A stretch of DNA of 64,000 nucleotides from Bacillota bacterium (GTDB taxonomy: Bacteria > Bacillota > Negativicutes > Sporomusales > CTSoil-080), in contig JAGGAC010000006.1 in the NCBI GenBank assembly GCA_017889635.1, forward strand, positions 114,810 through 178,809, in the 5' to 3' direction. The notes beneath the pieces were generated by a model that was not told where the DNA came from, did not search any database, and saw only the letters and a list, made by a program, of their open reading frames with translations. Positions 26,191 through 35,343 of the stretch are shown one piece after another; positions within the stretch are counted from its first letter, which is position 1, and each line of letters opens with the position of its first letter. The position numbers and the translations under genes were made by a program.

Positions 26191-28605
26191 ATGAAACCTA
26201 AAGTTGAACCAATCATAAAAATTAAATACGATGGTGAATTAACGATTGCTACTGGCCGGAGCCGCTTTGAGGAAGAATGGAAGAACAAAAACGTGTCGTG
26301 GTCGCAGCTCGTCGAAAAGTTGAGTCAAACGACGAGAACGCGGGAAACACTGGCTGAGTTTGACGCAATGCCTAAGACGGAACAGGACCGAATCAAAGAT
26401 GTTGGCGGCTTTGTAGGCGGTACATTAAAAGGTGGGCGGCGGACGGTGCAAACCGCCGCCTGGCGGCAAGTGATAACGTTAGACGCAGATTTTGCCGGCA
26501 AAGATTTCTGGGGCGCTGTTACTCTATTGAACGACTACGCTGCCTGCATATACTCAACCCATAAGCACAGGCCGGAAAAGCCACGCGTCCGGCTTTGCAT
26601 ACCGCTGAAACGGGCAGTGTCACCAGATGAATACCAAGCCATTGCCCGGAAGATTGCCGACGGAATAGGGATGGATTTATTCGACGATACGACGTATCAG
26701 CCGCACCGACTAATGTACTGGCCTTCTACGTCAGCGGATGGTGAATTCGTTTTTGAGCTACAAGACGGGCCATGGTTAAACCCTGATAACATTCTAGCCG
26801 AGTACCAAGATTGGAAAGATCAGTCGTATTGGCCGGAAAGCTCGAGGACGAAAAATAACCGTAAAAAGCTGGCGGACAAGCAAGGCGACCCATTAGAAAA
26901 GCCCGGTATTGTTGGAACTTTCTGCCGGACGTACACCATACAGGACGTACTCGAGGCATTTCTAAGCGATGTTTATGAGCCGTGTGCGATGGAAGGACGA
27001 TACACCTATACACTGGGAACGAGTAGCGGCGGTTTGGTGTTGTACGAAGACAAATTTGCTTATAGCCATCACGGCACCGATCCGATCAGCGGGAAGTTGG
27101 CTAACGCCTTCGACTTAGTACGGCTGCATAAGTTCGGCGAACTGGATAATGACGCTGTAACAGGTACGCCAACAATAAAACTTCCATCTTATTTGGCCAT
27201 GGTGGACTTCGTGATAGAAGACCCAAGTGTAAAAATAACATTAGGCCAAGAGAGATTAGCAGATGCACAAATTGAGTTTAGTGAAGAGGACGCAAGTGAT
27301 GATAAAGCTTGGCTAAAACGGATGAAGACTGATCGGCGCGGTAAATATCAATCCGTTTCGGAGAACGTACTCTTAATACTGCAGCACGACCCAAACCTTG
27401 CTGGTAAGGTGGCCATGGATGATTTTGCCCACCGTATTGTAGTAAAGGATAATTTACCCTGGCGCGAAGCCTCCCAGGGGCGTTTCTGGCAAGATGGTGA
27501 TGACGCAGGGCTGCGGAACTACTGCAGCCGGGTTTATGGTATTACCGGCAAAGGGATTGTGCTTGATGCACTAGGAGAAGTGTTATTTAAAAACCACTAC
27601 CATCCAGTAACAGATTACCTCGACAGTCTGTGGTGGGATGGGGTGGAACGAATTGACCGGCTGCTTATAGAGTATATGGGCGCGGAGGACAACGAATATG
27701 TCAGGGCTGTAACCCGAAAAATGTTTATTGCAGCTATTGCCCGCGTGAAAATACCAGGAATTAAATTCGATAATATGCTTGTATTAGTGGGCAAGCAAGG
27801 CCAGGGGAAAAGCTATTTACTTAAAAAATTGGGGCGCGAATGGTTTTCTGATTCATTGACAACGGTGCAAGGTAAGGAAGCCTATGAGCAGCTACAGGGG
27901 AAATGGATACTGGAAATGGGCGAATTGGCAGCTATGCGAAAGGCCGAAGTTGAAGCGGTAAAACACTTTTTATCTAAACAGGTAGACAGCTTTCGCGTTG
28001 CTTATGGCCGTAACGTTTCAGATTTTCCCCGGCAATGCGTATTTTTCGGCAGCACTAACAGAGCTGATTTTCTCCGAGATGCCACCGGTAATCGACGGTT
28101 TTGGCCTGTAAAAACGATGGTGCAGCCACCAGTCAAAAACGTATTTACCGATTTAGCTGAATATGAAATTGACCAGATTTGGTCGGAAGCCGTGGTGGTT
28201 TGGCAAGCGGGGGAAGCACTGTATTTGAAAGAGCGTTTGGCGGCTATGGCCCAGGAAGCCCAGGAAGAGCATATGGAAGAGTCGGATAAATTCGGTCAAG
28301 TGCAGGAATTTTTGGAGCGTAGGCTACCGGATAATTGGAGTCAGATTGATATTAGCCAACGGCGACAATATTTACATGGGGATGATTTTGGAGAAGCCCC
28401 AGAGGGTGATAACGAAAGAGGCCGTGTATGCGCGATGGAGATATGGGTGGAGTGTTTTAACGGGGATCCTAAAAACTTCGACATGCAAAAATCCCGAGAA
28501 ATAAAAGATATTATGTACCGGATGCCGGGGTGGAAACAAGCTGAAAAAAAGATGAAATTCGGAAAAGTTTATGGTGTCCAAAGAGGGTTTATTAAAGAAA
28601 ATTAG
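26191..28605 (+). CDS. VapE-family phage primase-helicase
   Basis: This 804-residue protein has two parts. The N-terminal part (about 1-330) contains RVRLCIPLKRAVSPDEYQ and QPHRLMYWPST, resembling an archaeo-eukaryotic-type primase region. The C-terminal part (about 470-690) is the virulence-associated E ATPase domain. It has Walker A LVGKQGQGKSYLL near residue 533, Walker B-like WILEMGELAAM, and FFGSTNRADFLRD (sensor). It probably opens the origin and primes synthesis. The iteron cluster directly after the stop is the likely origin. Confidence 0.93.
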   Translation: MKPKVEPIIKIKYDGELTIATGRSRFEEEWKNKNVSWSQLVEKLSQTTRTRETLAEFDAMPKTEQDRIKDVGGFVGGTLKGGRRTVQTAAWRQVITLDADFAGKDFWGAVTLLNDYAACIYSTHKHRPEKPRVRLCIPLKRAVSPDEYQAIARKIADGIGMDLFDDTTYQPHRLMYWPSTSADGEFVFELQDGPWLNPDNILAEYQDWKDQSYWPESSRTKNNRKKLADKQGDPLEKPGIVGTFCRTYTIQDVLEAFLSDVYEPCAMEGRYTYTLGTSSGGLVLYEDKFAYSHHGTDPISGKLANAFDLVRLHKFGELDNDAVTGTPTIKLPSYLAMVDFVIEDPSVKITLGQERLADAQIEFSEEDASDDKAWLKRMKTDRRGKYQSVSENVLLILQHDPNLAGKVAMDDFAHRIVVKDNLPWREASQGRFWQDGDDAGLRNYCSRVYGITGKGIVLDALGEVLFKNHYHPVTDYLDSLWWDGVERIDRLLIEYMGAEDNEYVRAVTRKMFIAAIARVKIPGIKFDNMLVLVGKQGQGKSYLLKKLGREWFSDSLTTVQGKEAYEQLQGKWILEMGELAAMRKAEVEAVKHFLSKQVDSFRVAYGRNVSDFPRQCVFFGSTNRADFLRDATGNRRFWPVKTMVQPPVKNVFTDLAEYEIDQIWSEAVVVWQAGEALYLKERLAAMAQEAQEEHMEESDKFGQVQEFLERRLPDNWSQIDISQRRQYLHGDDFGEAPEGDNERGRVCAMEIWVECFNGDPKNFDMQKSREIKDIMYRMPGWKQAEKKMKFGKVYGVQRGFIKEN

Positions 28606-28872
28606 GGTTGCCGGTTTGAGTTGCCGGTTGCCGGTAGCAAAAAATGGAAATTGGGCGAAGGGGTTGCCGGGGTTGCCGGTTAAGGGCTACTGGCAACCAT
28701 ACCGGCAACCGGCTAAAACCCAATAATGGCAAGGTTTATAGACTTACGGTTGCCAGGGTTGCCAGTAAATCTATATAAATATAAAAAATGTAATATATAG
28801 AGTACATATATACACGTATACCCTATAACGCGTAAAAGCGTATATACGCGCGTAAGAGGCAACCCGGCAACC
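28606..28872. repeat. Iteron cluster and AT-rich tract, candidate phage replication origin
   Basis: The motif GGTTGCC occurs at 28606, 28626, 28662, 28671, 28748 and 28757. Its complement GGCAACC occurs at 28692, 28704, 28858 and 28866, and one variant (AGTTGCC) at 28619. A very AT-rich stretch (about 28765-28820) lies between the left group and the last pair. Iterons flanking an AT-rich unwinding region beside a VapE-type protein is the arrangement described for SaPI origins. No gene is present here. Confidence 0.7.
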
Positions 28873-28899
28873 CCCTAAATTTTGAGAGGAGATTTTGAA

Positions 28900-29187
28900 A
28901 TGGCGATAGATATCCCTGAAAGTTTTTTAGAAAGGCGGTTAAAAAGATTGGTGGAAGCTAAAGGGGCATTATTTTGCAAATTTGTTTCTCCTGGTCTTAG
29001 GGGTGTACCTGACCGCCTTGTCCTTAAACAGGGAGGCCAAGCCTTATTTGTAGAGATGAAACGGCCAGGAGAAGCACTAGGGCCTCTGCAAGAGAAACGT
29101 AAAGCTGAGTTTGAGACGTTAGGATTTAAGGTGTATGTTGTGGACTCGCCACTGGCTATAGCGGATTTTATTGAAGAGGTGTTCTGA
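28900..29187 (+). CDS. VRR-NUC domain nuclease
   Basis: The 95-residue protein is a single VRR-NUC (PD-(D/E)XK-like) domain: FVSPGLRGVPDRLVL contains the catalytic Asp, and LFVEMKRPGE the ExK pair. It acts on branched DNA or restart intermediates. It starts at ATG 28900 after GAGAGGAG and abuts the helicase gene by one base. The pairing with a SNF2 helicase is a conserved phage combination. Confidence 0.92.
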   Translation: MAIDIPESFLERRLKRLVEAKGALFCKFVSPGLRGVPDRLVLKQGGQALFVEMKRPGEALGPLQEKRKAEFETLGFKVYVVDSPLAIADFIEEVF

Positions 29188-30581
29188 TGCCAAGTAGAGA
29201 TCAACTTCACAGCTATCAAAATTATACAGTCCAACGTATTATCGACAATCCTGCTTTTTTATTACTTTTAGGGCTAGGCATGGGTAAGACAATTAGCACA
29301 TTAACAGCTATAACTGAACTACTGCATAATTATTTCGAAATAGCCAAAGTGCTTGTAATTGCCCCGCTGCGCGTAGCGAAGTACACCTGGGCAACTGAAG
29401 CGGCAAAGTGGGACCACACGAAGTATTTAACAATTGCTAAAGTATTAGGGCCGGAGAAACAGCGCCTGGTGGCGTTGAAATCAAATGCAGATATCTATGT
29501 AATCAACCGTGAGAATGTGCCTTGGCTAGTGGAACTGTATGGTAGTGCCTGGCCGTTCGACATGGTGGCGATTGATGAGAGCAGCAGTTTTAAGTCGCAT
29601 AAGGCCCATCGCTTTAAAGCGCTTCGCAAAGTGCGGCCATTGGTAAAAAGGATCGTTGAATTAACTGGTACACCAGCACCTAACAACTTGTTAGATCTTT
29701 GGCCACAGATTTATTTGCTGGATAGGGGAGAAAGATTAGGCAGAACTATCACCGGATTCCGGGAGCGTTACTTTAACCCTGGTAAGCGTGACGGCCATAT
29801 TGTTTTCAATTGGGAGCTAAAAGCTGATGCTGATAAAGCCATATATTCAAAAATTGATGATATCTGCGTAAGCATGAAGGCAAAAGACTGGCTGACGCTG
29901 CCGGAGCGGATTAACAACGTGATAAAAATCCCGTTATCCGATCCAGTGAAAAAAATGTACAAGCAGATGGAACGGGATTTATTGCTGCCACATGTAGAAG
30001 GCGATATTGTGGCCAATACGGCAGCGGTATTAAGCAATAAGCTTTTACAGATGGCAAACGGTGCTGCATATGACGAACACGGAGCGGTAAGAATTTTGCA
30101 TAATGCGAAACTAGAAGCTTTGGAGGACATCATAGAGGCAGCAAACGGAAACCCAGTATTAGTGTTCTACTGGTACAAGCATGATATTGAACGGATCAGA
30201 AAACAGTTCCCCGAAGCTAGGACGTTGGATAAAACAGAGGATATGGAGGACTGGAATGCTGGTAAAATCCCGTTACTTTTGGCCCATCCGGCAAGCGCTG
30301 GCCACGGACTAAATTTACAAGCTGGCGGAAATATCATAGTGTGGTTCGGCCTTACATGGAGCCTGGAATTGTATGAACAGGCTAACGCTAGATTAGATCG
30401 GCAAGGTCAAACAAAGAGCGTAATCGTGCATCACTTAGTGGCTGAAGGTACAATCGACGAAAAAGTGATGTTGGCTATTGAGAATAAAGCTTGTGGCCAA
30501 AATGCTTTGATGGAGGCTGTTAAAGCAAGGATTAGGGAGATAGGGGGAGGCGGTTTAGTTGGGAATGGTATTTGCAACTGA
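29187..30581 (+). CDS. SNF2-type DEAD-like helicase
   Basis: The 464-residue protein has the Q-region LHSYQNYTVQRIIDNPAF, Walker A LGLGMGKTIST near residue 31, DEAx-like VAIDESSSFKSHKAHRF, and the C-terminal motif VI QANARLDRQGQT. It is the compact phage form without extra domains. It likely translocates on DNA at replication or recombination intermediates with the VRR-NUC nuclease. Confidence 0.94.
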   Translation: MPSRDQLHSYQNYTVQRIIDNPAFLLLLGLGMGKTISTLTAITELLHNYFEIAKVLVIAPLRVAKYTWATEAAKWDHTKYLTIAKVLGPEKQRLVALKSNADIYVINRENVPWLVELYGSAWPFDMVAIDESSSFKSHKAHRFKALRKVRPLVKRIVELTGTPAPNNLLDLWPQIYLLDRGERLGRTITGFRERYFNPGKRDGHIVFNWELKADADKAIYSKIDDICVSMKAKDWLTLPERINNVIKIPLSDPVKKMYKQMERDLLLPHVEGDIVANTAAVLSNKLLQMANGAAYDEHGAVRILHNAKLEALEDIIEAANGNPVLVFYWYKHDIERIRKQFPEARTLDKTEDMEDWNAGKIPLLLAHPASAGHGLNLQAGGNIIVWFGLTWSLELYEQANARLDRQGQTKSVIVHHLVAEGTIDEKVMLAIENKACGQNALMEAVKARIREIGGGGLVGNGICN

Positions 30582-30714
30582 AGGCCAGATAAAATATATT
30601 TGCAGTTTGGCCAGGCAATTAGGATATGATCATGAGAATTATGATTTTGATTTGATGACAAGAGAGCAAGCATCAGCAATAATTGATCTGCTGAGCGATG
30701 AAATGGAGGGCTGA
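30565..30714 (+). CDS. Small phage protein with ATxxQ...AS helical motif
   Basis: The 49-residue protein (MVFATEGQIKYICSLARQLG) ends MTREQASAIIDLLSDEM. The ATxxQxxYI...lt..eAS.lI pattern is common in small phage and plasmid proteins of unknown role. It overlaps the helicase end by 17 bases. TTG 30559 is an alternative start with GGGGGAGG upstream. Confidence 0.55.
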   Translation: MVFATEGQIKYICSLARQLGYDHENYDFDLMTREQASAIIDLLSDEMEG

Positions 30715-30718
30715 AAAG

Positions 30719-31006
30719 ATGATTGAAAAATTAAAAACTAACCAGTGTAATTTTTGCGGGGCAGAAATGAAACCGGATAAATATGATTTCTACCGATGCC
30801 CCGAATGCGAGTCGGAATTTTGGATTAAGCCTTTTGAAAAATCAGTAGATGCACAAGCCAAGGATGCTATGTCTAGTTATATAAGTCGGGCGGAGGTGCG
30901 AGGGGCGACGGCTCCAGGGGGGAGCAAGAGCGGATCGAGCAATCGGAAACAACTGATGAAGAAAAAGACGCTTAATCAGTTGAATAATGAATTAGGCAAA
31001 TGTTGA
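30719..31006 (+). CDS. Zinc-ribbon hypothetical protein just before the late region
   Basis: The 95-residue protein has a four-Cys zinc ribbon (CNFCGAEM, YRCPECESEF) and a Ser/Gly/Lys-rich C-terminal half. ATG 30719 follows GGAGGGCTGAAAAG. Its place directly before the candidate late promoter is where many Firmicute phages encode a late-gene regulator. It may have such a role, but no DNA-binding domain beyond the ribbon is visible. Confidence 0.6.
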   Translation: MIEKLKTNQCNFCGAEMKPDKYDFYRCPECESEFWIKPFEKSVDAQAKDAMSSYISRAEVRGATAPGGSKSGSSNRKQLMKKKTLNQLNNELGKC

Positions 31007-31031
31007 CAGATATTTGACTTTGGGCTATAAT
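31003..31031 (+). promoter_or_regulatory. Perfect consensus promoter before the packaging genes
   Basis: TTGACA (31003-31008), 17 bases, TATAAT (31026-31031). Both hexamers are exact consensus. The transcript should begin at about 31038. Confidence 0.85.
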
Positions 31032-31051
31032 TGAGTTGTCGCAGTGTGTTT

Positions 31052-31081
31052 AAGGGGCCGTCTTATAAAGGCGGTCCTTTT
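31052..31081 (+). terminator. First terminator-like hairpin in the late leader
   Basis: The 12-bp stem AAGGGGCCGTCT (31052-31063) with AGGCGGTCCTTT (31069-31080), including three G-U pairs, lies about 15 bases after the expected transcript start and ends in a short T run. Confidence 0.65.
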
Positions 31082-31101
31082 CGTATATATATATATATCA
31101 C

Positions 31102-31128
31102 AGCGTCCTTTCGAGGGCGCTTTCTTTA
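31102..31128 (+). terminator. Second terminator-like hairpin with UUCG loop
   Basis: AGCGTCCT (31102-31109) and AGGGCGCT (31114-31121) enclose TTCG and are followed by TTCTTT. An AT dinucleotide run (about 31083-31098) separates it from the first hairpin. Confidence 0.65.
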
Positions 31129-31154
31129 TGACTAAAATCAAGGAGGTCAACACC

Positions 31155-31364
31155 ATGCCCACAGTTGTATGCGAACATAAGGACTGCGAAAGACACGGCA
31201 TTGAGATCTGCATAGCCAGAAGGATAAAGCTAAGTGAGAATGGCGCTTGTTCTGAGTATCGGCCAAGGATAGGCAAGCAGATGCTAGATCAGCCGTTTAA
31301 CTCACGCTGTTATAAGCAAGGCGGCAAGTACAAGAGTAGTAAGGTAACTGGGGTGCTGAAGTAA
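31155..31364 (+). CDS. Small Cys-rich hypothetical phage protein
   Basis: The 69-residue protein starts MPTVVCEHKDCERHGIEICI; four Cys and a His suggest a zinc site. ATG 31155 has a strong AAGGAGGTC; the longer frame would start inside the leader hairpins. It overlaps the HNH gene by one base. Confidence 0.6.
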   Translation: MPTVVCEHKDCERHGIEICIARRIKLSENGACSEYRPRIGKQMLDQPFNSRCYKQGGKYKSSKVTGVLK

Positions 31365-31726
31365 TGCCAGTGAGACTACAACAGCCATGTAAGCAGCCAG
31401 GATGCAGTGCATTGGTTAATAACGGCTACTGTGATAAGCATAAGCGACCAACGCAGGATAATCGAGTATCATCAAGCAAGCGTGGTTATAACTGGCGTTG
31501 GCAACGTTATCGCTTATCATACTTAACACAGCATCCGTTATGCGTTGACTGTAATAAGCAAGGTAGACTTACACCTGCAACAGTGGTCGATCATATCCAG
31601 CCTCATAAGGGAGATCCTAAACTATTTTGGTTGCCATCTAATCATCAAGCACTATGCAAACAGTGCCATGATAGTAAAACAGCACGCGAAGATGGTGGTT
31701 TTGGTAACATAATTCGACAATTTTAG
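31364..31726 (+). CDS. HNH endonuclease (packaging-associated)
   Basis: The 120-residue protein has the HNH motif: VVDHIQPHKGD, SNHQALCKQCHDSKT, and structural Cys pairs CVDC and CKQC. HNH proteins next to terminase in HK97-like phages stimulate terminase and are needed for cos cleavage. An N-terminal Cys/His set (CKQPGCSALV...YCDKH) precedes the domain. Confidence 0.93.
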   Translation: MPVRLQQPCKQPGCSALVNNGYCDKHKRPTQDNRVSSSKRGYNWRWQRYRLSYLTQHPLCVDCNKQGRLTPATVVDHIQPHKGDPKLFWLPSNHQALCKQCHDSKTAREDGGFGNIIRQF

Positions 31727-31833
31727 GAGGGTAGGGGGTATGAAATCCCTGGGGCCTTTGGCCGCTAGACCGTGTGTGCCCCTTTCTGCGCACAAACTTC
31801 GGGTTTTGAAACTTTTAGAAATATGGTGATGAT
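31727..31833. other. Non-coding gap between HNH and terminase, candidate cos region
   Basis: These 107 bases contain GGGGGTATGAAATCCCTGGG, a GGGGCCTTTGGCC inverted pair and GTGTGCCCC/GCGCAC, which can form a small stem. Gaps of this kind between HNH and the small terminase gene commonly hold cos in HK97-type phages. The overhang cannot be read from sequence. Confidence 0.45.
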
Positions 31834-32400
31834 ATGGGAGGCCGAAATGCAAAACCAATTACGCTGCACTTAGCAGAAAAAAACCCCAGCCATTTGACAA
31901 AAGCTGAGATTGAGCAGCGTAAGAAAGCGGAAATTAAGCTGGGGGATCAAAAATTAAAGTGTCCGCAATTTGTGAAGACTGACGTCAACGCCTACGCCAA
32001 GTGGAAAGAGATAGTTAAGATTTACAAAGACATTGACTTTGTTTCTTCTGGCGATACGGGGCTATTAGGACGCTATTGCATGACCTTTAGCGAATATCAA
32101 AAACTCTTGGAACAACGAAAGCGAATCGATAATATCGACATGATGGGGCCAGATGAGCGGGAAGAGCTGGAGCATTATATTGATGAAGATCTGGCCGAGG
32201 ATTTGATTAACAAGGTAAATTATATTATATCTGTTGATGGAGTCTTGAAAATTGATACGGCCATTAATAAAAAAATGGACCAGCTTGTAAAAATGGAGGA
32301 TCGCCTATTCCTTAATCCATTAGCCAAAGTAAAAAACGTCCCGAAGAAAGAGCCGGAAAAAATTGACCCTCTTGCTAATAAGGGATTTGGTAATGTATGA
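31834..32400 (+). CDS. Phage terminase small subunit, P27-like
   Basis: The 188-residue protein begins GGRNAKPITLHLAEKNPSH, typical of P27-family small terminases, with a helical DNA-binding domain followed by an oligomerisation helix region. The acidic mid-segment DEREELEHYIDEDLAED is an unusual insertion. It recognises phage DNA and loads the large subunit; the two genes overlap by four bases. Confidence 0.88.
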   Translation: MGGRNAKPITLHLAEKNPSHLTKAEIEQRKKAEIKLGDQKLKCPQFVKTDVNAYAKWKEIVKIYKDIDFVSSGDTGLLGRYCMTFSEYQKLLEQRKRIDNIDMMGPDEREELEHYIDEDLAEDLINKVNYIISVDGVLKIDTAINKKMDQLVKMEDRLFLNPLAKVKNVPKKEPEKIDPLANKGFGNV

Positions 32401-34073
32401 GCCTCTTGGATGAATTAATTCAGTATTCCGAAGATGTCATTGCCGGCAATATTCTTGCCTGTCAAAAACATAAATGGGCCTGCATGAGATTTCTGCGCGA
32501 CTTGGAACACGAGAATTTTCCCTATGTGTTCGATGAGGAAAAAGCCGAGCGTTTTCTTGATTGGATGCGGTTATTTAAGCATCGTAAGGGTGTACTTAAA
32601 GGGCAATATATTGAGCCGCATATCATTCAAAAATTTATCTTCGGCAATGTCTACGGCTGGGTACATCGTGAAACCGGATATCGCCGGTTTAGGAAATTTT
32701 ACTGGCAGGTTGGTCGTAAGAATGCTAAGTCGCAGTCACTGGCGGCGGTTGGCAGCTATGAATTAATGGCGTTAGGCGAAGGAGCCAGCGAGGTATATTG
32801 TGCAGCAGTAAAAAGCGAACAGGCTAAAATAGTTTGGGATGAAACCTTTGCTATGCTTGGAAATTCTGAACTGAAAGGCCGGTATAATGTATCATACGGC
32901 AAGATACAGCATAAAAAGTCAGGCTCATTTATGCGGGCGCTTAGTAAAGAAGACCGCAAGTCTGGCGATGGGTTAAACCCTCAATGCGGCATTGTTGACG
33001 AGTACCACGCCCACGACACCAGCGAACTATACGACGTACTAGACAGCGGTATGATTGCTCGAACACAGCCGCTGCTGGCAATAATAACTACAGCAGGCTT
33101 TAACCTTGCGAATCCCTGTTATGCTATTGAGTACCAGCTAGTCTCCAAAATACTAAATCCGGCAATGGATTTCGACGTTGATTCATATTTTGTAATGATA
33201 AATGAGATGGATAAGGATGACGAAGGTAATTTAATTGATGATATCCGCGATGAATCAAAGTGGATAAAGGCTAATCCCATTGCTTGCTCATACCCGGAAG
33301 GCATACAATCGATTCGCGAACGCTTAAAATTAGCCCTTGAAGCACCGGAAAAAATGCGTGATTTCCTTACCAAGAACATGAATATTTGGGTGAATCAGCG
33401 CGAAAACGGCTATATGAACATGGATAAATGGGCGTTATGCCGAGGCGATATACCAAAATTATCAGGTATTGATTGCATAGTCGGCATTGACTTATCAGCT
33501 AAGATCGACTTGACGTCGGTGAGTTTTGAATTTGTGGTCGATGGTAAATATGTGGTGCTGTCGCATTCGTTTATGCCGGAAGATACATTGGCTGCTAAGC
33601 GAAAGACAGATAAGGTCCCCTATGATTTATGGGTTAAGCAGGGATGGATAACCGCAACGCCTGGTGCAGTGGTCGATTACCGTTTTGTTGGCGAGTATAT
33701 TCAGTCCCTGGGGTATAAAATTAAAGAAATATGTTTTGACCCGTACAATTGTAGCCAGTTTGCACAGGAGCTGCAGGATGACGGGTTTTTGTGTGTAGAA
33801 ATTCGCCAAGGCATTCCAACGTTATCCGAGCCAACAAAATCATTCCGTGAATCAGTATATCAGCAGAAAGTAATCCACGATGGAAATCCTGTTTTAGCGT
33901 GGGCTGTCAGTAATGCCGTAATTAGAATGGATCATAACGGAAATATAATGCTGGATAAAGATAAATCGACGGAAAGAATTGACCCAATAGCCAGCCTAAT
34001 CAATGCCCATACCCGGGCAATTGTAAACGATGAAGTTTCAGTTTATGAAAAACGTGGCATGAGGAGCCTGTAA
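32397..34073 (+). CDS. Phage terminase large subunit
   Basis: This packaging motor of 558 residues has ATPase motifs WQVGRKNAKSQS (Walker A variant, near residue 103) and CGIVDEYHAHD (Walker B, near 197). The nuclease domain is C-terminal, with DCIVGIDLSAKIDLTSV and other Asp motifs. The C-terminal part ends in the portal-contact region. It is full length. Confidence 0.96.
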   Translation: MSLLDELIQYSEDVIAGNILACQKHKWACMRFLRDLEHENFPYVFDEEKAERFLDWMRLFKHRKGVLKGQYIEPHIIQKFIFGNVYGWVHRETGYRRFRKFYWQVGRKNAKSQSLAAVGSYELMALGEGASEVYCAAVKSEQAKIVWDETFAMLGNSELKGRYNVSYGKIQHKKSGSFMRALSKEDRKSGDGLNPQCGIVDEYHAHDTSELYDVLDSGMIARTQPLLAIITTAGFNLANPCYAIEYQLVSKILNPAMDFDVDSYFVMINEMDKDDEGNLIDDIRDESKWIKANPIACSYPEGIQSIRERLKLALEAPEKMRDFLTKNMNIWVNQRENGYMNMDKWALCRGDIPKLSGIDCIVGIDLSAKIDLTSVSFEFVVDGKYVVLSHSFMPEDTLAAKRKTDKVPYDLWVKQGWITATPGAVVDYRFVGEYIQSLGYKIKEICFDPYNCSQFAQELQDDGFLCVEIRQGIPTLSEPTKSFRESVYQQKVIHDGNPVLAWAVSNAVIRMDHNGNIMLDKDKSTERIDPIASLINAHTRAIVNDEVSVYEKRGMRSL

Positions 34074-34086
34074 AGGGGGTGAGATA

Positions 34087-35343
34087 TTGGGGTTTATAAG
34101 AAATATTAAAAATTCGCTGGCCGAATATATAAGCAAGTTTCTTGCCGGTGATGATGTTAGCGAATACTCTGGGATTGGGGTTATGAGTGTTGACCGCGAA
34201 GTCGCAATGAAGTATTCGGCGGTGTTCTCCTGCGTCAGGGTTTTGTCGGAGACGTTCGCAACCTGTCCGGCCCAATTGTACCGGAAAAACAAAGATGGAA
34301 CACGGGAAATTTCGACTGATTTACAGATTTACGATATCCTGCATAATCAGCCAAACGACGAAATGGCACCATTCGGGTTTAAAGAATCGCAAATGGTGAG
34401 TTTGAACACCGGCGGTAACTCGGTTTGCCTAAAATTGGTCAACAAATACAATGATATCGTCGGATTGTATCCATTAGAGTGGCAAAAACTCCGTATGGAA
34501 CGGAAAAACGGCCAATTATTGTATTATTATCGAGATGATTCAACTCAAAATATCGAAAAAACATACTCGCGGAGTGAAGTTTTTCATGTACCGGGGATCA
34601 GCTTTGACGGTGTTATCGGCCTTTCACCTATCGAATATATGGCAAGTGCCATTACTTTAGGGCTTAGTTACGAAAAATTTGGGGTTAAATTCTATCAAAA
34701 CGGCGCGAATGCAAGCGGCGTTTTTTCATTTCCTGGCGCATTAGGTGACGTGGCATATGAACGGCTAAAAAAAGACCTGGCTAAAAACTATACAGGCTTA
34801 GCAAACACGGGTAAACCGATATTATTAGAGTCTGGTGGGACATTTAATCAGCTTACAATTAAGCCGGTTGACGCTCAGCTCCTGGAGTCGAAAAAGTTCC
34901 AGCTTGAAGACGTTGCCAGGTGTTACAGAGTGCCGCTACACCTTATTCAGAATTTAGATAAAGCCACTAACAACAATATTGAGCATCAAAGCCTGGAATT
35001 TATCATGTATACCATGCTGCCCTGGTTTAAGCGATACGAAGAAAACGCCAACGCCCAGCTGTTGAAGCCCAAAGAGCGCAAAGCTGGGTATTATATTGAG
35101 TTTAAAATGGACTCGCTTCTGCGTGGCGACATGGCAACAAGATCAGCAGCCTATGCCGCTGGCCGTCAATGGGGGTGGCTATCGGTAAATGATATTCGTC
35201 GGCTGGAGAACATGCCGCCTGTTGATAATGGCGATATATATCTGCAGCCGTCAAATATGATTGAAGCCGGTCAGCAGTTAGACCAGGCTGGTGCCATGAC
35301 CGCTAAAATTACCGAAATGATAGGGAAAGGAGGCAGAGCATGA
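34087..35343 (+). CDS. Phage portal protein, HK97 family
   Basis: The 418-residue protein forms the dodecameric head entry. Recognised segments include VREAMKYSAVFSCVRVL-like VAMKYSAVFSCVRVLSETFA, PFGFKESQMVSLNTGGN, GLSPIEYMASAITLG and VPLHLIQNLDKATNNNIE. It starts at TTG 34087 after AAGGGGGTGAG. It overlaps the protease gene by four bases. Confidence 0.95.
   Translation: MGFIRNIKNSLAEYISKFLAGDDVSEYSGIGVMSVDREVAMKYSAVFSCVRVLSETFATCPAQLYRKNKDGTREISTDLQIYDILHNQPNDEMAPFGFKESQMVSLNTGGNSVCLKLVNKYNDIVGLYPLEWQKLRMERKNGQLLYYYRDDSTQNIEKTYSRSEVFHVPGISFDGVIGLSPIEYMASAITLGLSYEKFGVKFYQNGANASGVFSFPGALGDVAYERLKKDLAKNYTGLANTGKPILLESGGTFNQLTIKPVDAQLLESKKFQLEDVARCYRVPLHLIQNLDKATNNNIEHQSLEFIMYTMLPWFKRYEENANAQLLKPKERKAGYYIEFKMDSLLRGDMATRSAAYAAGRQWGWLSVNDIRRLENMPPVDNGDIYLQPSNMIEAGQQLDQAGAMTAKITEMIGKGGRA

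Noticed and set aside
28606..28872. CRISPR array
   Set aside because: The repeated unit is only 7 bp, occurs in both orientations with irregular spacing and no spacer-length pattern; an iteron origin is a better explanation.
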